From Phytophthora colocasiae (Eukaryota > Oomycota > Peronosporomycetes > Peronosporales > Peronosporaceae): a stretch of DNA of 64,000 nucleotides. A program made the translations under genes and the position numbers. The notes below the pieces were generated by a model. That model did not search any database. It saw only the letters and a list, made by a program, of their open reading frames with translations, and was not told the DNA's origin. Positions 45,401-56,872 of the stretch are shown here, one piece after another. Where the stretch lies: contig JAGKQI010000022.1 of the NCBI GenBank assembly GCA_018806915.1, positions 372,001 to 436,000 of the forward strand, read 5' to 3'. Within the stretch, counting starts at the first letter, position 1. The number at the start of each line of letters is the position of its first letter.

Positions 45401-46491
45401 GACAGCAGGTTCTTGTTCATACTCGGCACGTAGAGAGCATCTTCGATTCGGACGTCGCGCACACTCCGGTTGGGCAGAATCACTTGTTGCACAACGGTAC
45501 CAACTCCCAAAATCTTGGCCGTTTGACCGTTGGCAACTGTGAGTTCGCCTTCGTCGCGCAAGTTGATGTCGATGAACTTGGACTTGTCGTTGCAAATGTG
45601 GTGGGTTGCACCACTGTCGATCGCCCATGAGCCTTGAAACTTCTTGCCCGACGACATTCCACACGCTGTCGACATGGAGACTGCAAACGCGATGTAGTCG
45701 TCATCGTCGTCGCACCACTCAACGTTGCTGGCACCGCGACCACCTCGGCCGCGTCGTGCTCCTCGATTTTCTTCTTTCTGCTTGGTCCAGCACTTGTCGA
45801 TAACGTGCCCCAATTTTCCGCAGTAGTCACACCGGCGAGTTTGACGCTCGGCGTTGAAGGCCTTTGCTGCTTCCTCGATTTTCACCGCCGCAGTCTTCTC
45901 GCCTTGTCGCTTGATATGCTCATTCGTGAGCACCTTCACTACATCTTGCGTCCGCAGCTCTGCATTGCTCATCTCCATGTTGAGTACGACGTTCTCGTAG
46001 CTCTTGGGCAGACTGCGCAGCAAGCAGATCGCCACATCCTCGTCCTCCATCTTGGCGCCGATACTGCTAAGCTTCGCGCTGATGTTGAGGACTTCGTTGC
46101 AATGGTGAAGGATGTTTCCGCCTTCTGCCATCTCCATGCTGAAGAGCTGACGCTTGAGATATATGCCGTCCAGCCTTCTGCGATCCACCGTAAAGGGTAC
46201 GCAAGCGCGCCCACGCGACCCAGGCTTCCTCGTAGTCGTCGACAACATGATGGTAGTCCGCGTCCATGTGGAGGAGCATCAGACCGAAGGCGACGTTGCT
46301 CGACTTGACATACTCGTCCTTGGCCCTGGAGTCCGTGAACGTAGGCGTCGTCTCGCGGTTCACCACATTCCCACCGACTTGGTCAGGAACACGCCACGCA
46401 TGTAACGGTTCCACGTGGCGTAGTTCTCGCCGTTGAACTTGTCGATGGAGATCTTGGTATCTTGGACAGATGACATGGTACTTGGGCTCAT
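42487..46491 (-). pseudogene. gag-pol: Copia unit 2 gag-pol polyprotein
   Basis: ATG at 46491. Gag is broken near 46370 by a net one-base loss shared exactly with unit 3. 46248-44947 holds the rest of gag with knuckle [14 protein letters not shown] (CX2CX4HX4C), protease [15 protein letters not shown], and the pre-integrase motif [17 protein letters not shown] then CRGCQQGKM. Integrase core in 44996-44535 ([40 protein letters not shown]). 44538-44245 is the integrase tail. 44082-42487 is an unbroken 531-residue RT plus RNase [40 protein letters not shown] near residue 212, DADWAGDHSDRK near 379, DILTKGLGG near the end. Best RT-RNase H frame in the array. Confidence 0.9.
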
Positions 46492-46628
46492 AACCTGAAG
46501 AAGGTCGTGGTAGAGGTTGTCTTGCGAGGGAGGACTGCCGAAGCTTGGGGCGAGGAGGCCGAGGCGAGGGAAGTCACTTGAGGGGTAGAATGGAAATTCA
46601 GAAGTGATTGATTGATATGAGCTTACAC

Positions 46629-46776
46629 TGTTTTCTCTACCTGGTCTGCATCCAATCATTTGGTGCATCCAATCACCAACATTCTGTACTCGTCCAATCA
46701 TCCTAGTCGTCTAATCATCGGTGGCGTAAACATCTTACCGTAATCATTGCGGGATCGTATTGGATCACCTGCAACA
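46629..46776 (-). repeat. Copia LTR L2 (148 bp)
   Basis: Same length and ends as L1, with the CCTAGTCG variant. Confidence 0.88.
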
Positions 46777-46783
46777 GCCCCTC

Positions 46784-48993
46784 TCAATGCGAACACGCTT
46801 GAACGCCAAGAGCCGTCGTTAAGTCCTTGTGACGAGGTCCGCCGAGTCCCTTGGTCAAGATGTCGGCCAGCATGGTCGTGGTCTCGCAGTACTCGACGAT
46901 CACTTCACCGCGCTTGACTTCATCACGGATGTGGTGGTACTTGATGTCGATGTGCTTCGCGCGGCCATGGTTCACAGGGTTCTTCGTCATCTTGATGCAC
47001 GACTGATTGTCTTCGAAAATCTTCAGATCCGGGATGTCTTCGCCTGCAGCGTCAAGGATCTCACACAGAAGCTTGTGCACCCACTTGCCTTCTTGGATTG
47101 CCAGACTGAGCGCAATGTACTCGGCTTCACTCGTGGAAAGAGACACACTCGATTGCTTCTTGGATCCCCACGACACAGGTCCGCCAAGAACTTGAAACAG
47201 GTAGCCCGAAGTCGACTTGCGGTCACTGTGGTCACCAGCCCAGTCTGCATCCGAATAGCCACGAAAGTCGATTCCCTTGGTCGGCAAAAAACAGAGTCCA
47301 TGCGACTTGGTGCCCTGAAGGTAACGGAAGATGCGCTTGACTGCAATCCAGTGCTCGACTTGAGGATTCTCCATGAAGCGCGAAACGTAACCAACTGCAA
47401 AAGCAATGTCCGGGCGAGTCGACGTCATCAAGTGTATGAGAGCACCGACAGCTTCGCGGAACGGCGCATCCAACTTGGTCGAGACGTCACTGGCAACGAG
47501 CTTCATGCTGAGGTCGACTGGACTGGCAGCAGGTTTGCAGTTCTGCATGCCAAAGCGCTCCAGGATGTCGTTGATGTAGCGAGCTTGACTCAATGTGACA
47601 CTGCCATCCGCATTGTCGACCACCTCAATCCCAGAATGAAGGAACATTTGCCGCTGTCGGTCATCTCGAATCGTGCCTTGAGCTGTTTCTTGACTTCAGC
47701 AATGATCGTCGAAGAGCTTCCGGTCACCAAAACATCGTCGACGTACACCAGCATCAGAACGCAGTCACCATCGACAATCTTGATGTAGAGGCACGGATCG
47801 TAGCTCGAAACGCGAAATCCGATGGAGCGCACATACTCGTCAAAAGTCTCATTCCACACTCGAAGCTTGCTTGAGACCGTAGATCGCCTTGAGCAGTTCC
47901 ACGCAGTCGTAGCCGTCATCAAGTTCCACGCCTTCTGGAACACTGCAGAACACCTTCTCCTTCATCAAGCCGTACAGGAACGCCGTGACGACATCAAGTT
48001 GGTCGAGAGGCCAATTGAAGAACTTAGCCACAGCGATGATCATTCGCAGCGTGACGTACTTGACCACCGGCGAAAACGTCTCGGTGTAGTCGATACCATA
48101 CTTCTGCACAAATCCTTTCGCGACGAGTCGAGCCTTGTACTTCTCGATGGACCCGTCGGCTTTACAGCTTGATCTTGAACACCCACTTGGTTCCGACCGC
48201 GCGTTGGTTGTTCGGTAATTTGGCGCCACGAAACACTCCACGAAGTCGCATCGACTTGAGTTCTGCTCGGATCGCCTTCCGCCAGTGGACTTGGTCTTCG
48301 CCGCTCACAGCATCTTGGAACGTCTTCGGCTCGGCGCTGTCACTCGTCTCCACTGCATTGGCACTCGCACGCCAGTACATCGGCTGAGTCGAGTCATCAT
48401 CATCATTGTCTTCAGATTTGGCTTCTTGATGGTCGGAGTCCGGGCGCTTGCTTCTTCTAATCCAGCGCTGCGACGCGGTCGACGAACATGTTCACGATCC
48501 TCAGCATTAGAACGAGCCTTGCGTTTCCAGCCTGCTTGAATTCACGCGTTCCATGGTCGTTCGAAATCTCGAGGTCTTCAAGGATATCCGCAGCATCTTC
48601 GACATCTTCATCATCATCCACAACAACATTGGCGTCGTCGAAGGTCGATTCGTCGAAAGTGACATCGCGAGAAATTACTACCTGGCCCGCCTCGATGTCA
48701 TAAACGCGATACGCCTTCGAACGCTCTTCATAGCCCATGAAAATTCCTTCACGAGCCTTGGGGTCCCACTTGAGTCGCTTCTCCTTCGGCGTCAGGACGT
48801 AGGCCTTGCACCCGAAAACGCGCATGTGCTTCACGTTGGGCTTCCTCTTGTACACAATCTCAAACGGCGTCTTCCCTGGGACCTTGGGTGACGGCAGTCG
48901 ATTCTTGATGTAAATTGCCGTCATCGCCGCTTCCGCCCAAAACGTCTTGTCCAAACGTGCGAAGTGAAGCATGCTGCGCCCGATAGTCACAAT
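46784..48993 (-). pseudogene. gag-pol: Copia unit 3, 3' part: integrase tail, RT, RNase H (split by Gypsy-B2)
   Basis: Continues from the insertion site: SMLHFARLDKTFWAEAAMTA, RVFGCKAYVLTPKEKRLKWD in 49029-48457; then KWVFKIK in 48380-48162, [20 protein letters not shown] in 48241-47849, YVDDVLVTGSS in 47943-47590, and RNase H to ACSH in 47647-46784. Four single-base breaks. The codons at the right edge read into Gypsy-B2 LTR sequence. Confidence 0.88.
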
Positions 48994-48998
48994 CGTCC
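48994..48998. repeat. Left target site duplication of Gypsy-B2 (CGTCC)
   Basis: Matches 56868-56872; the intact Copia units read CAATCGTCCGGTTGG at this place, so removing B2 and one duplicate restores the normal unit sequence. Confidence 0.95.
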
Positions 48999-49410
48999 TG
49001 CAGCGGGGCTGCGTAGGTGTGCACGGCACAGAGGAAGTTGGGTTGACTCGTAGAGTCCTGCTTGCAAGGCACTAGCCTTCGGTTCTATACAAGAACCAAG
49101 TAGTCCACTAAATACGGGACTCTCACAATCAGTGTCCCTATAATAAAGGAACTAACACTAATTATGTAAAATGCAAACTGATTTTTATTTATTTTATTGC
49201 CCTAATCCTGAATGTAACGGATTTAGTATCTAACATACTAAATCCTAATCAAATGTAATGTGTGACTCTGAGCTAACAGCCAGCAACTGGCTACATGTGT
49301 GACGTGTGAGAAACACTATGTGTTGTACACGGATCTGTGACTTGTGACCTGGATGGTGAATACCACACCTATTGTAGCCAAGGCGCGCAGCGCCGTGTAA
49401 CCCCGTTACA
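48999..49410 (-). repeat. 3' LTR of Gypsy-B2 (412 bp)
   Basis: Differs from the 5' LTR at GAAG/GACG, GTGAC/GTGGC and TGAAT/TGTAT. R/U5-like half resembles B1, U3-like half does not. The adjacent polypurine tract on the minus strand is TTTGGTGGGGAGGG (49411-49424). Confidence 0.93.
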
Positions 49411-49424
49411 CCCTCCCCACCAAA
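49411..49424 (-). promoter_or_regulatory. Polypurine tract of Gypsy-B2
   Basis: TTTGGTGGGGAGGG on the minus strand, directly before TGTAACGGGG of the 3' LTR. Confidence 0.8.
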
Positions 49425-49585
49425 CCGTGGATACGGAGTATCTACAACTGTAGACATAACTGCCTTGTCAAGGCCTGTCACCGGCAACTTTCCGATAAAA
49501 GAAATCTCTCAACGAGAGTGCGCGGAGTGCGCTGGCTCAACGAGCACATTCTTCAATTCTCCCCAGCGAGCCAACCGCTCCTGAG

Positions 49586-51483
49586 GTGTCCAGTGACCAG
49601 GCGTCTACGCCCCAGCGCCTCAGCGCTTTCCGGTCTGGAGCCCTCGGCTCCTCTCACGCTCTCCGATTCGGAGTATTTCGCGGCGTCTCGCCTTCGCTAC
49701 GGAGCGATGTTCAAGGCCAGCCCGACGTCAGAAGTGGTAGCGGTGGCTCACCCTTCGAGTACACGACAGCGTCGCCGACGCGCGACCCACGTCGCTCTCC
49801 TACAGAGGAAGGCGAGGTCGAAGTGGACTACGAGGAGTCCGAACAGGGCGATGCCCATGCGTCTCCTGCTCCTGCGAGCCCTCGGACGACCCGATCTGAG
49901 CTGCGCTCTCCACGCGATCCGCGTCGGTACTCAATTCCTCGGCAGCTGCGGCAGCCCAATCCGTTCCCGGAGGGACCTTCGAGCCTCGTGCTCAACGCGT
50001 TGCGCAACGCACCACCGCTTCCTGCTCGCGATGAGCCAGAGTCACTCAAGGGAGTCGAAGACGCGATCACCAACCCTCTGGATGAGGCACAGGAGGCTTC
50101 CCTGAGCGGTGCTCCAGAGTCACGTCGACCGGTCCAACGGGACATCGTGGGGACTTCGTCGCGGCGCGACTACGGCTTCGAGCCTCGCGACCCTGCCGAG
50201 CAGGTGAAGCAGTTGATGGCGCAGCCAAACCTGCATGGTTACGCCATAGGCAATCCTCCACGTACGGTGGCTGAGACTCAGCAGCGACAGGGGCTCCATG
50301 AGCGTTTCCTGACCCCGCAGGTGTGCACACTCGCCGAGTATCGGCAACGCTTAGATAAGCAACGGCGACGGGAGTCTGTGCCTCAGATGAGGACTTATCC
50401 ACTCCTGCTCCAAACCGGAGAGACCACCCGGGACTACATGGTCCATGTGGCCACCTGGGCCGAGGCTTCACGGAAGCTCGCGTCGTTTGACCGGCTCATG
50501 GAGAGCTGCGCCGAGGTGGACGTCCGCCTCGCCCGAGGTCTACTCTTCCAGTACGCGAAGATACGCGTGCGGCCCGGCCGCTTTCCTCGTCACACGACGG
50601 CAGTGGCTCCCGCCTCTCAGGCCACTATCCCTGCTTCGCAGGATGCTCCTTCAGTCTCCGAGGGAGACTCGCTGGCTATGCCAGCCACGGACCAGAGCCT
50701 GAGCTCGGCTGCTGGTCCGTCAGCTTCTCACACTAGTGGTGAGAAGCGGGTGTCGACCGAGTGGTCGACCTCGAGCCCTTCAGGCGCCCCGATCTTCGCG
50801 ATCAAAAGCGTCCACGACGTCAGGGCAGTCCTGCCTCAGGGACCCTTCAAACTCCCACGAGTTTTGGGAATGAGGATATCCACGCCACTTCACCAGATAC
50901 TGGTTTTGACTACGGTGGCGACGCCGCGCCATCAGGCGCTCCACGTGGTAGTGGGGAGTCCCCTGCTCATCGAGCAACGGCGGAGGAGGCCGATTCGCTG
51001 CGGAACGCCGTACTCGATGAGTGTGACGAGCGCCATTTGTCGCATCGCGCCTGGTACCAACTCGATCACTCGATCGGTACTCTCCGGAGTCAGACTCAGT
51101 CCCTTCAAGGGAACGTCGAGAGTGTTTGGCATTCGCATGCCCGTCTCGCTCATGACATGGAGGAGATTGAAAGCCGGATGGCTTGGCTCGAAGGTCCTCA
51201 GTCCCTGACTGCTCGCCTGCACCAGCAGGAGCTTCAGCTCGCTGAGTTGCGAGGTCAGGTGACGTTGCTGCTGCAGATGACGCAGCCTGGGCACGTGTCG
51301 TCGGTGCCAGCGCCTCCGCGCTCACCCCGCGGGGTCCCGATATGGCTTAAGCAAGCCGACGTAGAACACCGGGTGTGTTCGCATCCGCTTTGGCAAGTCA
51401 AGCGTGTATGCCAGGCCCTTCTTGGCCACGACCGTAAATGGTCCGATGAAACGCGGACGCAATTTCGTCTTAAAGACATTTGA
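49586..51483 (+). pseudogene. Antisense gene of Gypsy-B2: polar N-terminal region and C-terminal coiled coil overlapping the chromodomain
   Basis: Unrecognised. Opposite strand to pol, between the 3' LTR and integrase. First frame is open 49586-51208 (starts at GTG) and looks protein-like from about 49720 to 50760: acidic/Ser-Pro segment (SPTEEGEVEVDYEESEQGDA), then QVKQLMAQPNLHGYAIGNPP, CTLAEYRQRLDKQRRRES, YPLLLQTGETTRDYMVHVAT and AEVDVRLARGLLFQYAKI. A break near 50740-50860 moves to the frame 50761-51483, whose residues 108-143 (about 51082-51189) form a coiled coil with hydrophobic residues at strict 3-4 spacing (SLQGNVESVWHSHARLAHDM, EEIESRMAWLE). That part lies opposite the pol chromodomain and its low-complexity linker. 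About 1.0 kb is non-overlapping. Function unknown; B1 lacks the non-overlapping part. Confidence 0.6.
50780..51325 (-). pseudogene. pol: Gypsy-B2 integrase-chromodomain linker and chromodomain
   Basis: Frame of 181 residues continuing pol after a shift near 51325. Linker of about 110 residues is low-complexity (SAEALAPTTRAQAASSAAAT, then Arg/Ser-rich) and unlike that of B1. Chromodomain: LLDEQGTPHYHVERLMARRR, NQYLVKWRGYPHSQNSWEF, DCPDVVDAFDR. Stop directly after DREDRGA. Confidence 0.85.
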
Positions 51484-52619
51484 CACTGCATGTGTAGGTA
51501 GGTTCTTAGCGTTTAATAAAACCTGGTCACCGACCTTAAATTCCCATACATTGCTTCTACCTTTTGTATCCGCTTGTTCCTTCTGAACGTCTTGGCTTTC
51601 AGCCATCGCGTCACGTACACGGCGTAATACGCTCAATCTCACCGAGAGGAAGTCATCGACTTGTTTACGCACAGCAGAAGGGCTGATATCGGCAAGCTCG
51701 GAGTCGAGCGACGGCACAGCCTCTCCCCCACCAAGCCCAAGGCTACCGCGTGGCGGAGTGAGCGGAACGCGCGGGTGCGCAAGGCCGTTCACGTAGAACG
51801 GGGTGAAGCCTGTCGAGGCATGCACCGCATTGTTCATGGAGAACTCAACGAGAGGGAGCATAGCGCTCCAACGCTTCGGCGTTTCAGCGCATACGCTGCG
51901 GAGGATGTCCTCCAGAACACGGTTCACGCGTTCGGTCTGACCGTCGGTCTGCGGATGGTCCGCCGTGGACATGTCCAGTCGAGTGCCCAGCACCTTGAAG
52001 ACGGACGTCCAGAAGTGACCCGTGAAACGGGGATCTCGATCCGAGACAATGGTCTCAGGCAGCCCATGCTGGCGGAAGACCCGATCGATGAAGATCGTCG
52101 CTGTACCAGCACCATCGACGGTGTCCGGCACAGCCGCTAGATGAGCCATCTTGCTCAGACGGTCAACAAAGACCACCACGCCCGTGTTGCCTGCCGAGTC
52201 CTTCGGCAGGCCAAACACAAAGTCCATACTTATGGACTGCCAACACCCAGAGGGTACAGGTAAGCTCGCCAAGGCGCAGCCGCATGCGGCGAGGGTTTAA
52301 CCCGCTGACACGTCTCGCACGTGCGCACATATGTGCTGACCCACTTGTACATCTTCGGCCACCAGTACATGGAGCTCACCGAGCCGTACGTCTTCTCGCG
52401 ACCGAGGTGGCCGCCTGTGGGTGTGTCGTGAGCCTCATAGAGGATACGGTACTTCAGATCCTCATCGTGAGGAACTACCACTCGTGGTGGGTCATCCTGA
52501 CCCGTGCTGTAGTACAGCAGACCGCCTTCCAGGCTGTAGCGTTGGAGTCTCGCCTTTAGGCGTCGTGACAGAGTCACCTTTAAACTCATCGCTCCCCAGA
52601 GCTTGGAGCAACGCGACAC
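51322..52619 (-). pseudogene. pol: Gypsy-B2 integrase
   Basis: 52619-52230 has the zinc region (HDTPTGGHLGREKTYGSVSS, CETCQRVKPSPHAAAP). After a break near 52275 the core is in 52272-51322: SMDFVFGLPKDSAGNTGVVV, VSDRDPRFTGHFWTSVFKVL, TDGQTERVNRVLEDIL, MNNAVHASTGFTPFYVNGLA, FKVGDQVLLNAKNLPTHAVS, KLRPRFIGPFTVVAKKGLAY. D, D and E are in the expected places. Confidence 0.9.
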
Positions 52620-53430
52620 AAGAGTCGTCCTGAGCGTACGCTGCTCGAACCATGTCCGTCACGGACGACGTCACCGAGGTGACATGAGATAACTCATAGT
52701 CCGGGCGACGTGATAACGCGTCAGCGAGGACGTTCTGCCTGCCAGGCTTGTACTTCACCTCGAAGTTATACTCCGCAAAGAAGGAGAGCCATCGGGCCAT
52801 CCTCTGCGAGAGGTGAGGCGACTGCGTCGCTGTGCGTAGTGACGCATGATCCGTGTAGATCACAAACGGCTTGGAGCCGAGCAGGTGAACCCTGAATTTG
52901 ACGAGAGCGTACTTCATCGCAAGTAGCTCCTTGTCATGAACTGGATAGTTCTTCTCAGCAGCCTTGAGCTGTCGCGACTCAAACGCAATGACGCGTTCGC
53001 GCCCTTCGGCGTCCGCTTGTAGCAAAGCACTGCCGATGGCAAAGTCAGAGGCGTCACAGACGACAATAAACGGACGAGCGGGGTCTGGCAGCGCCAGTAT
53101 CGGTGCCTGAAGCAGGCTATCCTTGATACAAGTGAACGCATTCTCGTGCTCGGCACGCCATACCCACTCGGCATCCTTCTTAAGGAGATCCGTCAGTGGC
53201 CGAGCCAACTCAGCGTAGTTCTCGCTGTACTTGTGCAAGTAGTTGGCCAAACCCAGCCACTTACGCAAGTCCTTCTGGTTCAAGGGAACCGGCCAATCCA
53301 CAATGGCCTTGACCTTTGCTGGATCAGCACGAAGGCCATGCTTCCCAATGAAGCACCCTAGGAAGGGATTTCTTCCGCGCCAAAGACGCACTTGTCTGCG
53401 TTGGCGTACAGCTTGTTCGTGCGCATGCAC
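52492..53430 (-). pseudogene. pol: Gypsy-B2 RT tail and RNase H
   Basis: Frame of 312 residues: RT connection (GLRADPAKVKAIVDWPVPLN, WLGLANYLHKYSENYAELAR), RNase H (FIVVCDASDFAIGSALLQAD, ESRQLKAAEKNYPVHDKELL, FVIYTDHASLRTATQSPHLS, ADALSRRPDYELSHVTSVTS). The end is out of frame with the integrase piece; an 8-base-scale deletion near 52583 (TTTGAGTCCTTAAAC shortened to TTTAAAC) differs from B1. Confidence 0.88.
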
Positions 53431-55118
53431 TCGAGCACAGCTCTCACGTGTTCCACGTGCACCTCAACGTCAGTCTTGCCGTGTTCGGCCTGACTGTGGA
53501 CGAACACGTCGTCAAAGTACGTTTGTGCGAATGCCCGTAGGGGCCTGAACAGCTGCGTCACTAGACGATTGAACGTTGCGCGCGCGTTCGAGAGCCCTTG
53601 GGGCATGACGAGCCACTCCCAGAGCATACCGCTCGGGGTGCTCACCGCTGTAAGCGGAATATCACTGGCTCGCATGAGCAGCTGATAGTACCCATCGACT
53701 AAGTCGAGTGCACTGTACATGGTGCAACCCACCATGTTGTTCTGAAGAACATCCTTCCTAGGAATCGGCGTCTGCGCCGGAATCGTGGCAGTGTTGAGCT
53801 TGTTAAAAGCGTGAACGATACGCCACTTGCCATTCGGCTTTCTGACACAGAACGTTGGCGCGGAATGCGGAGACTTGCTCTCGCGCACGAGACCCGCCGC
53901 GTGCTTCGCACGGAAGAAGGCGTCAATGACGTCGCATTGCTCTTTAGGAAGAGGCCACTGTCGGGTCACGCAGTACTTAGTTCCGGGAACTAAGTCGATC
54001 TCATGACGAACGCCTCGGTCGGGAGGCAGGCCACTCGGTGGTTCCTTCGAGACAACGTCTCCATATTCCTTCAGCAAGGAGTGGAAGGGATCCGAGGGAT
54101 TCTTGAGGATCTCCGATCCACTCCTGGCGTTCAACGCCTTCTTCTTGACTTCGGCCAAGACGGACTCGTCAACGAGGGACGACGAGTTTAACTCCTCCTC
54201 AGGTCGAACGATGACCACCTCGGCGAATTCGCCAGCCTTCAAGGCATCGCCAAAGTCGGCGAAGGACATCTCTTCTAGCTCAAGGAGCTTGTCAACACTT
54301 GGCAAGTCGTCCAGCAGGACACTGCCTTCGGCACTACCGCCCACTCCATCAACCAGAGTGTATAGCTGCCCACAGCCCTCCGGTGCGTCGGCACTTGACG
54401 TCACGGATGACTCAGACGCAGAGCGTCTCGCCCGAAGGGCCTTACGACGTCTTCGCCTGGCCGAAGATCGTCTACTCGACGGAGTACGTGCCGTCGCACA
54501 AGTTTCGGCCTCTCTCGGCCCAGTGTCAGGGACACTCAGCGATCCACTCGGTCGACGACCGATGCCGCTCAGCGGAGTACGTGCCGCTGCACAATCAATG
54601 ACCGTAACAGGTCCAGTGTCAGAGACACTCAGCGATCGACTTGGTCCACGACCAGTATCACTCGACGGAGTACGTGCCGCCCCACAGTTCACGGCCTGGT
54701 AAGGCCCGATGCCATCGGCATCCAGTGACGGTCCATGACCGGCGTCACTCGGGTTACGTGAGCTTTGCCCACACGTTGACTCACTGCCAACCAGCGCTAT
54801 GCGCTCAACAGGGCTGCGATCCTCGCACTCGGTGCTGTCCACTAACTCGGACACACCGACTTCCAGCATCATTGCCGACTCGGCTCGATGCTCGCGCCAA
54901 TAGCGCTTCTGCTTCCTAGCAGAGGTGGGTTCATGACTCGCCAAAGCTCCACTAGGAGAGAAGTGCGTAGCACCTAAGGTCTTCGACCTCCAGTCGATCC
55001 ATGGCTCGTGGCGCTCCAGCCACGCCATACCAAGGATGAGGTCGTACCTCGAATCCAGGTCCAAGACCAAGCAGCGTTCCACGCTGTCGAAGTCAAGGAA
55101 CTTCAGCCGTAGGTCCAT
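53358..55118 (-). pseudogene. pol: Gypsy-B2 protease C-terminus, linker and reverse transcriptase
   Basis: Unbroken 586-residue frame. Protease tail CLVLDLDSRYDLILGMAWLE, RHEPWIDWRSKTLGATHFS; repeat linker (VNCGAARTPSSDTGRGPSRS, CAAARTPLSGIGRRPSGS); acidic segment (LLELEEMSFADFGDALKAGE); RT with HEIDLVPGTKYCVTRQWPLP, HAFNKLNTATIPAQTPIPRK, SALDLVDGYYQLLMRASDIP, SGMLWEWLVMPQGLSNARAT and the active site TYFDDVFVHSQAEH. Intact where B1 is broken. Start of the frame is not ATG-defined; the protease active site lies upstream. Confidence 0.9.
54480..54700 (-). repeat. Tandem repeat of about 96 bp in the Gypsy-B2 linker
   Basis: Two to three units encoding ARTPSSDTGRGPSRSLSVSD plus TGP and variants; B1 has about one more unit. 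Confidence 0.82.
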
Positions 55119-56397
55119 CGGGACCTTGGCTGCCGTGACACGGACGCCCGTCGCTAGACGGACAGTGACGGTGTCACCTCTTCGCGCTCGAAGCGCCTCA
55201 GCATATTGCTGACTACCTCAACGGTGGAGCGTCTGACGTAGTTGCCAGACGCTCCTGAATCGATCAACACGATCCACGGCTTCGAAGCCCTTCACGTCCA
55301 CATGGACGACCAGCAAGCCCTGCTTGCTCACGTTCCGTGTTCAAGAGCACGGAGCTCTTCGGGGCTGAGCCCCAGTGCCTCTCACGCACTGCAGAACTCA
55401 GTTCTTCCCCAGTAGACCGCCCCGCGTCTACTGGGAGCCGTCGTTTCCTGGGCAGAGCCCAAAGCGGGACCCGCGACAGGGTTGCGGCCATTCTGGCCGG
55501 CGCGCTCTTTGCGCAGAGGGCAGTTGGGCCTCAGGTGTGTGGGACTACCACACGTGTAGCACCGACGAGTGCTCATACGCTGCACCGCAGCTCGTAGCTC
55601 GGCTACTTCATCTTCAGCATAGCTGAGGTCCATGGGTTCGGGTCCCCGGACCCTGTGCTATTAGCACCGACCCTCGACAACTTAAAGTTGTGTTCAGCAT
55701 TCAATGCCACGCTAACAGCGTCCTCGAAGGTGCGAGGATTCTGACGGAATGCCTCCGTCCTGGCCACGCCAGCTCTCAGACCTTCCATGAAGATAGTCAC
55801 AGTGACCACCTCAGGTAGAGGATCGGCAGCCATGCCGGCAATGAGCGTGCGCAGCTCTTGGACATAGTCCACCAGGTCCTTCTTGCCCTGTCGGCAAGCG
55901 AGGAAGCGTGACCGCACGCGATACGCCTGGTTAGGTGGAGCAAATACTTGCGTAAGTTTGGCCTTAAGCTCACCCCAAGTGGGAAGGCCATTTCTACCGA
56001 CGTCCCAGACGTCAAGGCCCATTCTCGTGCTCGACCTTCGAGCTTAGAGATGGCGAACGCCACGCGTTGGCCTTCCAACTGGAGCATAGCGGCCCCCATG
56101 GCCATCTCGACCTCTCGGGTCCACAATAGGAGGTTCTCTCCTTCGTGCCCGTGAAAGGTCTTCACGCTGAGCGTGACGGGCTTAGCTCTCGGAGCGGGAT
56201 TAACTCCTTTTACATTCCGCTGAATGTGCTCAACGAGAGCGTTCTCGTACGAGGCAAATGCCTCCAGGCGCGCGTTGACGGCCTCCGGCCCTTGAGACGC
56301 AAGGTGCGCCATACCTTCAGGGCCCAGCAAGGACGTAAGCTTGTTAAGCGTGTCCCGCTGACTCGGAGTCAAGTGAGCGTATGCTTCTGGCTCCCAT
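55119..56397 (-). pseudogene. gag: Gypsy-B2 gag and protease N-terminus (frameshifted)
   Basis: An ATG at 56397 corresponds to the B1 gag ATG but an extra base follows it at once. 56372-55797 reads TPSQRDTLNKLTSLLGPEGM and LEAFASYENALVEHIQRNVK into the gag domain; after a break near 55985, 56022-55603 gives WGELKAKLTQVFAPPNQAYR and MEGLRAGVARTEAFRQNPRT; 55633-55382 holds the knuckle CYTCGSPTHLRPNC. Protease DSG region lies near 55230-55265 (GSC at the end of 55491-55264 is just before it) and is out of frame with the 586-residue piece. Confidence 0.8.
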
Positions 56398-56439
56398 TCT
56401 CACAGAAGAAACAGTCTTCAACTCAGGAGTTGGATTGAC

Positions 56440-56453
56440 TACAAGTGCTACCA
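56440..56453 (-). promoter_or_regulatory. Probable primer-binding site of Gypsy-B2
   Basis: Minus strand TGGTAGCACTTGTA starting two bases inside the 5' LTR; agrees with B1 except at one position. Confidence 0.55.
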
Positions 56454-56455
56454 GA

Positions 56456-56867
56456 TGCAGCGGGGCTGCGTAGGTGTGCACGGCACAGAGGACGTTGGGT
56501 TGACTCGTAGAGTCCTGCTTGCAAGGCACTAGCCTTCGGTTCTATACAAGAACCAAGTAGTCCACTAAATACGGGACTCTCACAATCAGTGTCCCTATAA
56601 TAAAGGAACTAACACTAATTATGTAAAATGCAAACTGATTTTTATTTATTTTATTGCCCTAATCCTGAATGTAACGGATTTAGTATCTAACATACTAAAT
56701 CCTAATCAAATGTAATGTGTGGCTCTGAGCTAACAGCCAGCAACTGGCTACATGTGTGACGTGTGAGAAACACTATGTGTTGTACACGGATCTGTGACTT
56801 GTGACCTGGATGGTGTATACCACACCTATTGTAGCCAAGGCGCGCAGCGCCGTGTAACCCCGTTACA
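56456..56867 (-). repeat. 5' LTR of Gypsy-B2 (412 bp)
   Basis: Partner of 48999-49410. Right target duplication CGTCC at 56868-56872. Confidence 0.93.
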
Positions 56868-56872
56868 CGTCC

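Larger units (their letters stand above)
48999..56867 (-). mobile_element. Gypsy-B2: chromodomain Gypsy element nested in Copia unit 3
   Basis: 7869 bp, minus strand, LTRs of 412 bp (5' LTR 56456-56867, 3' LTR 48999-49410), CGTCC duplication, inserted in the integrase region of a Copia unit. The two LTRs differ at three positions by eye, so insertion is recent. Compared with B1, gag through integrase is very similar, but the linker before the chromodomain, the 3' non-coding region and U3 of the LTR are different. Its 3' region is longer and carries an antisense open frame. Confidence 0.95.
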
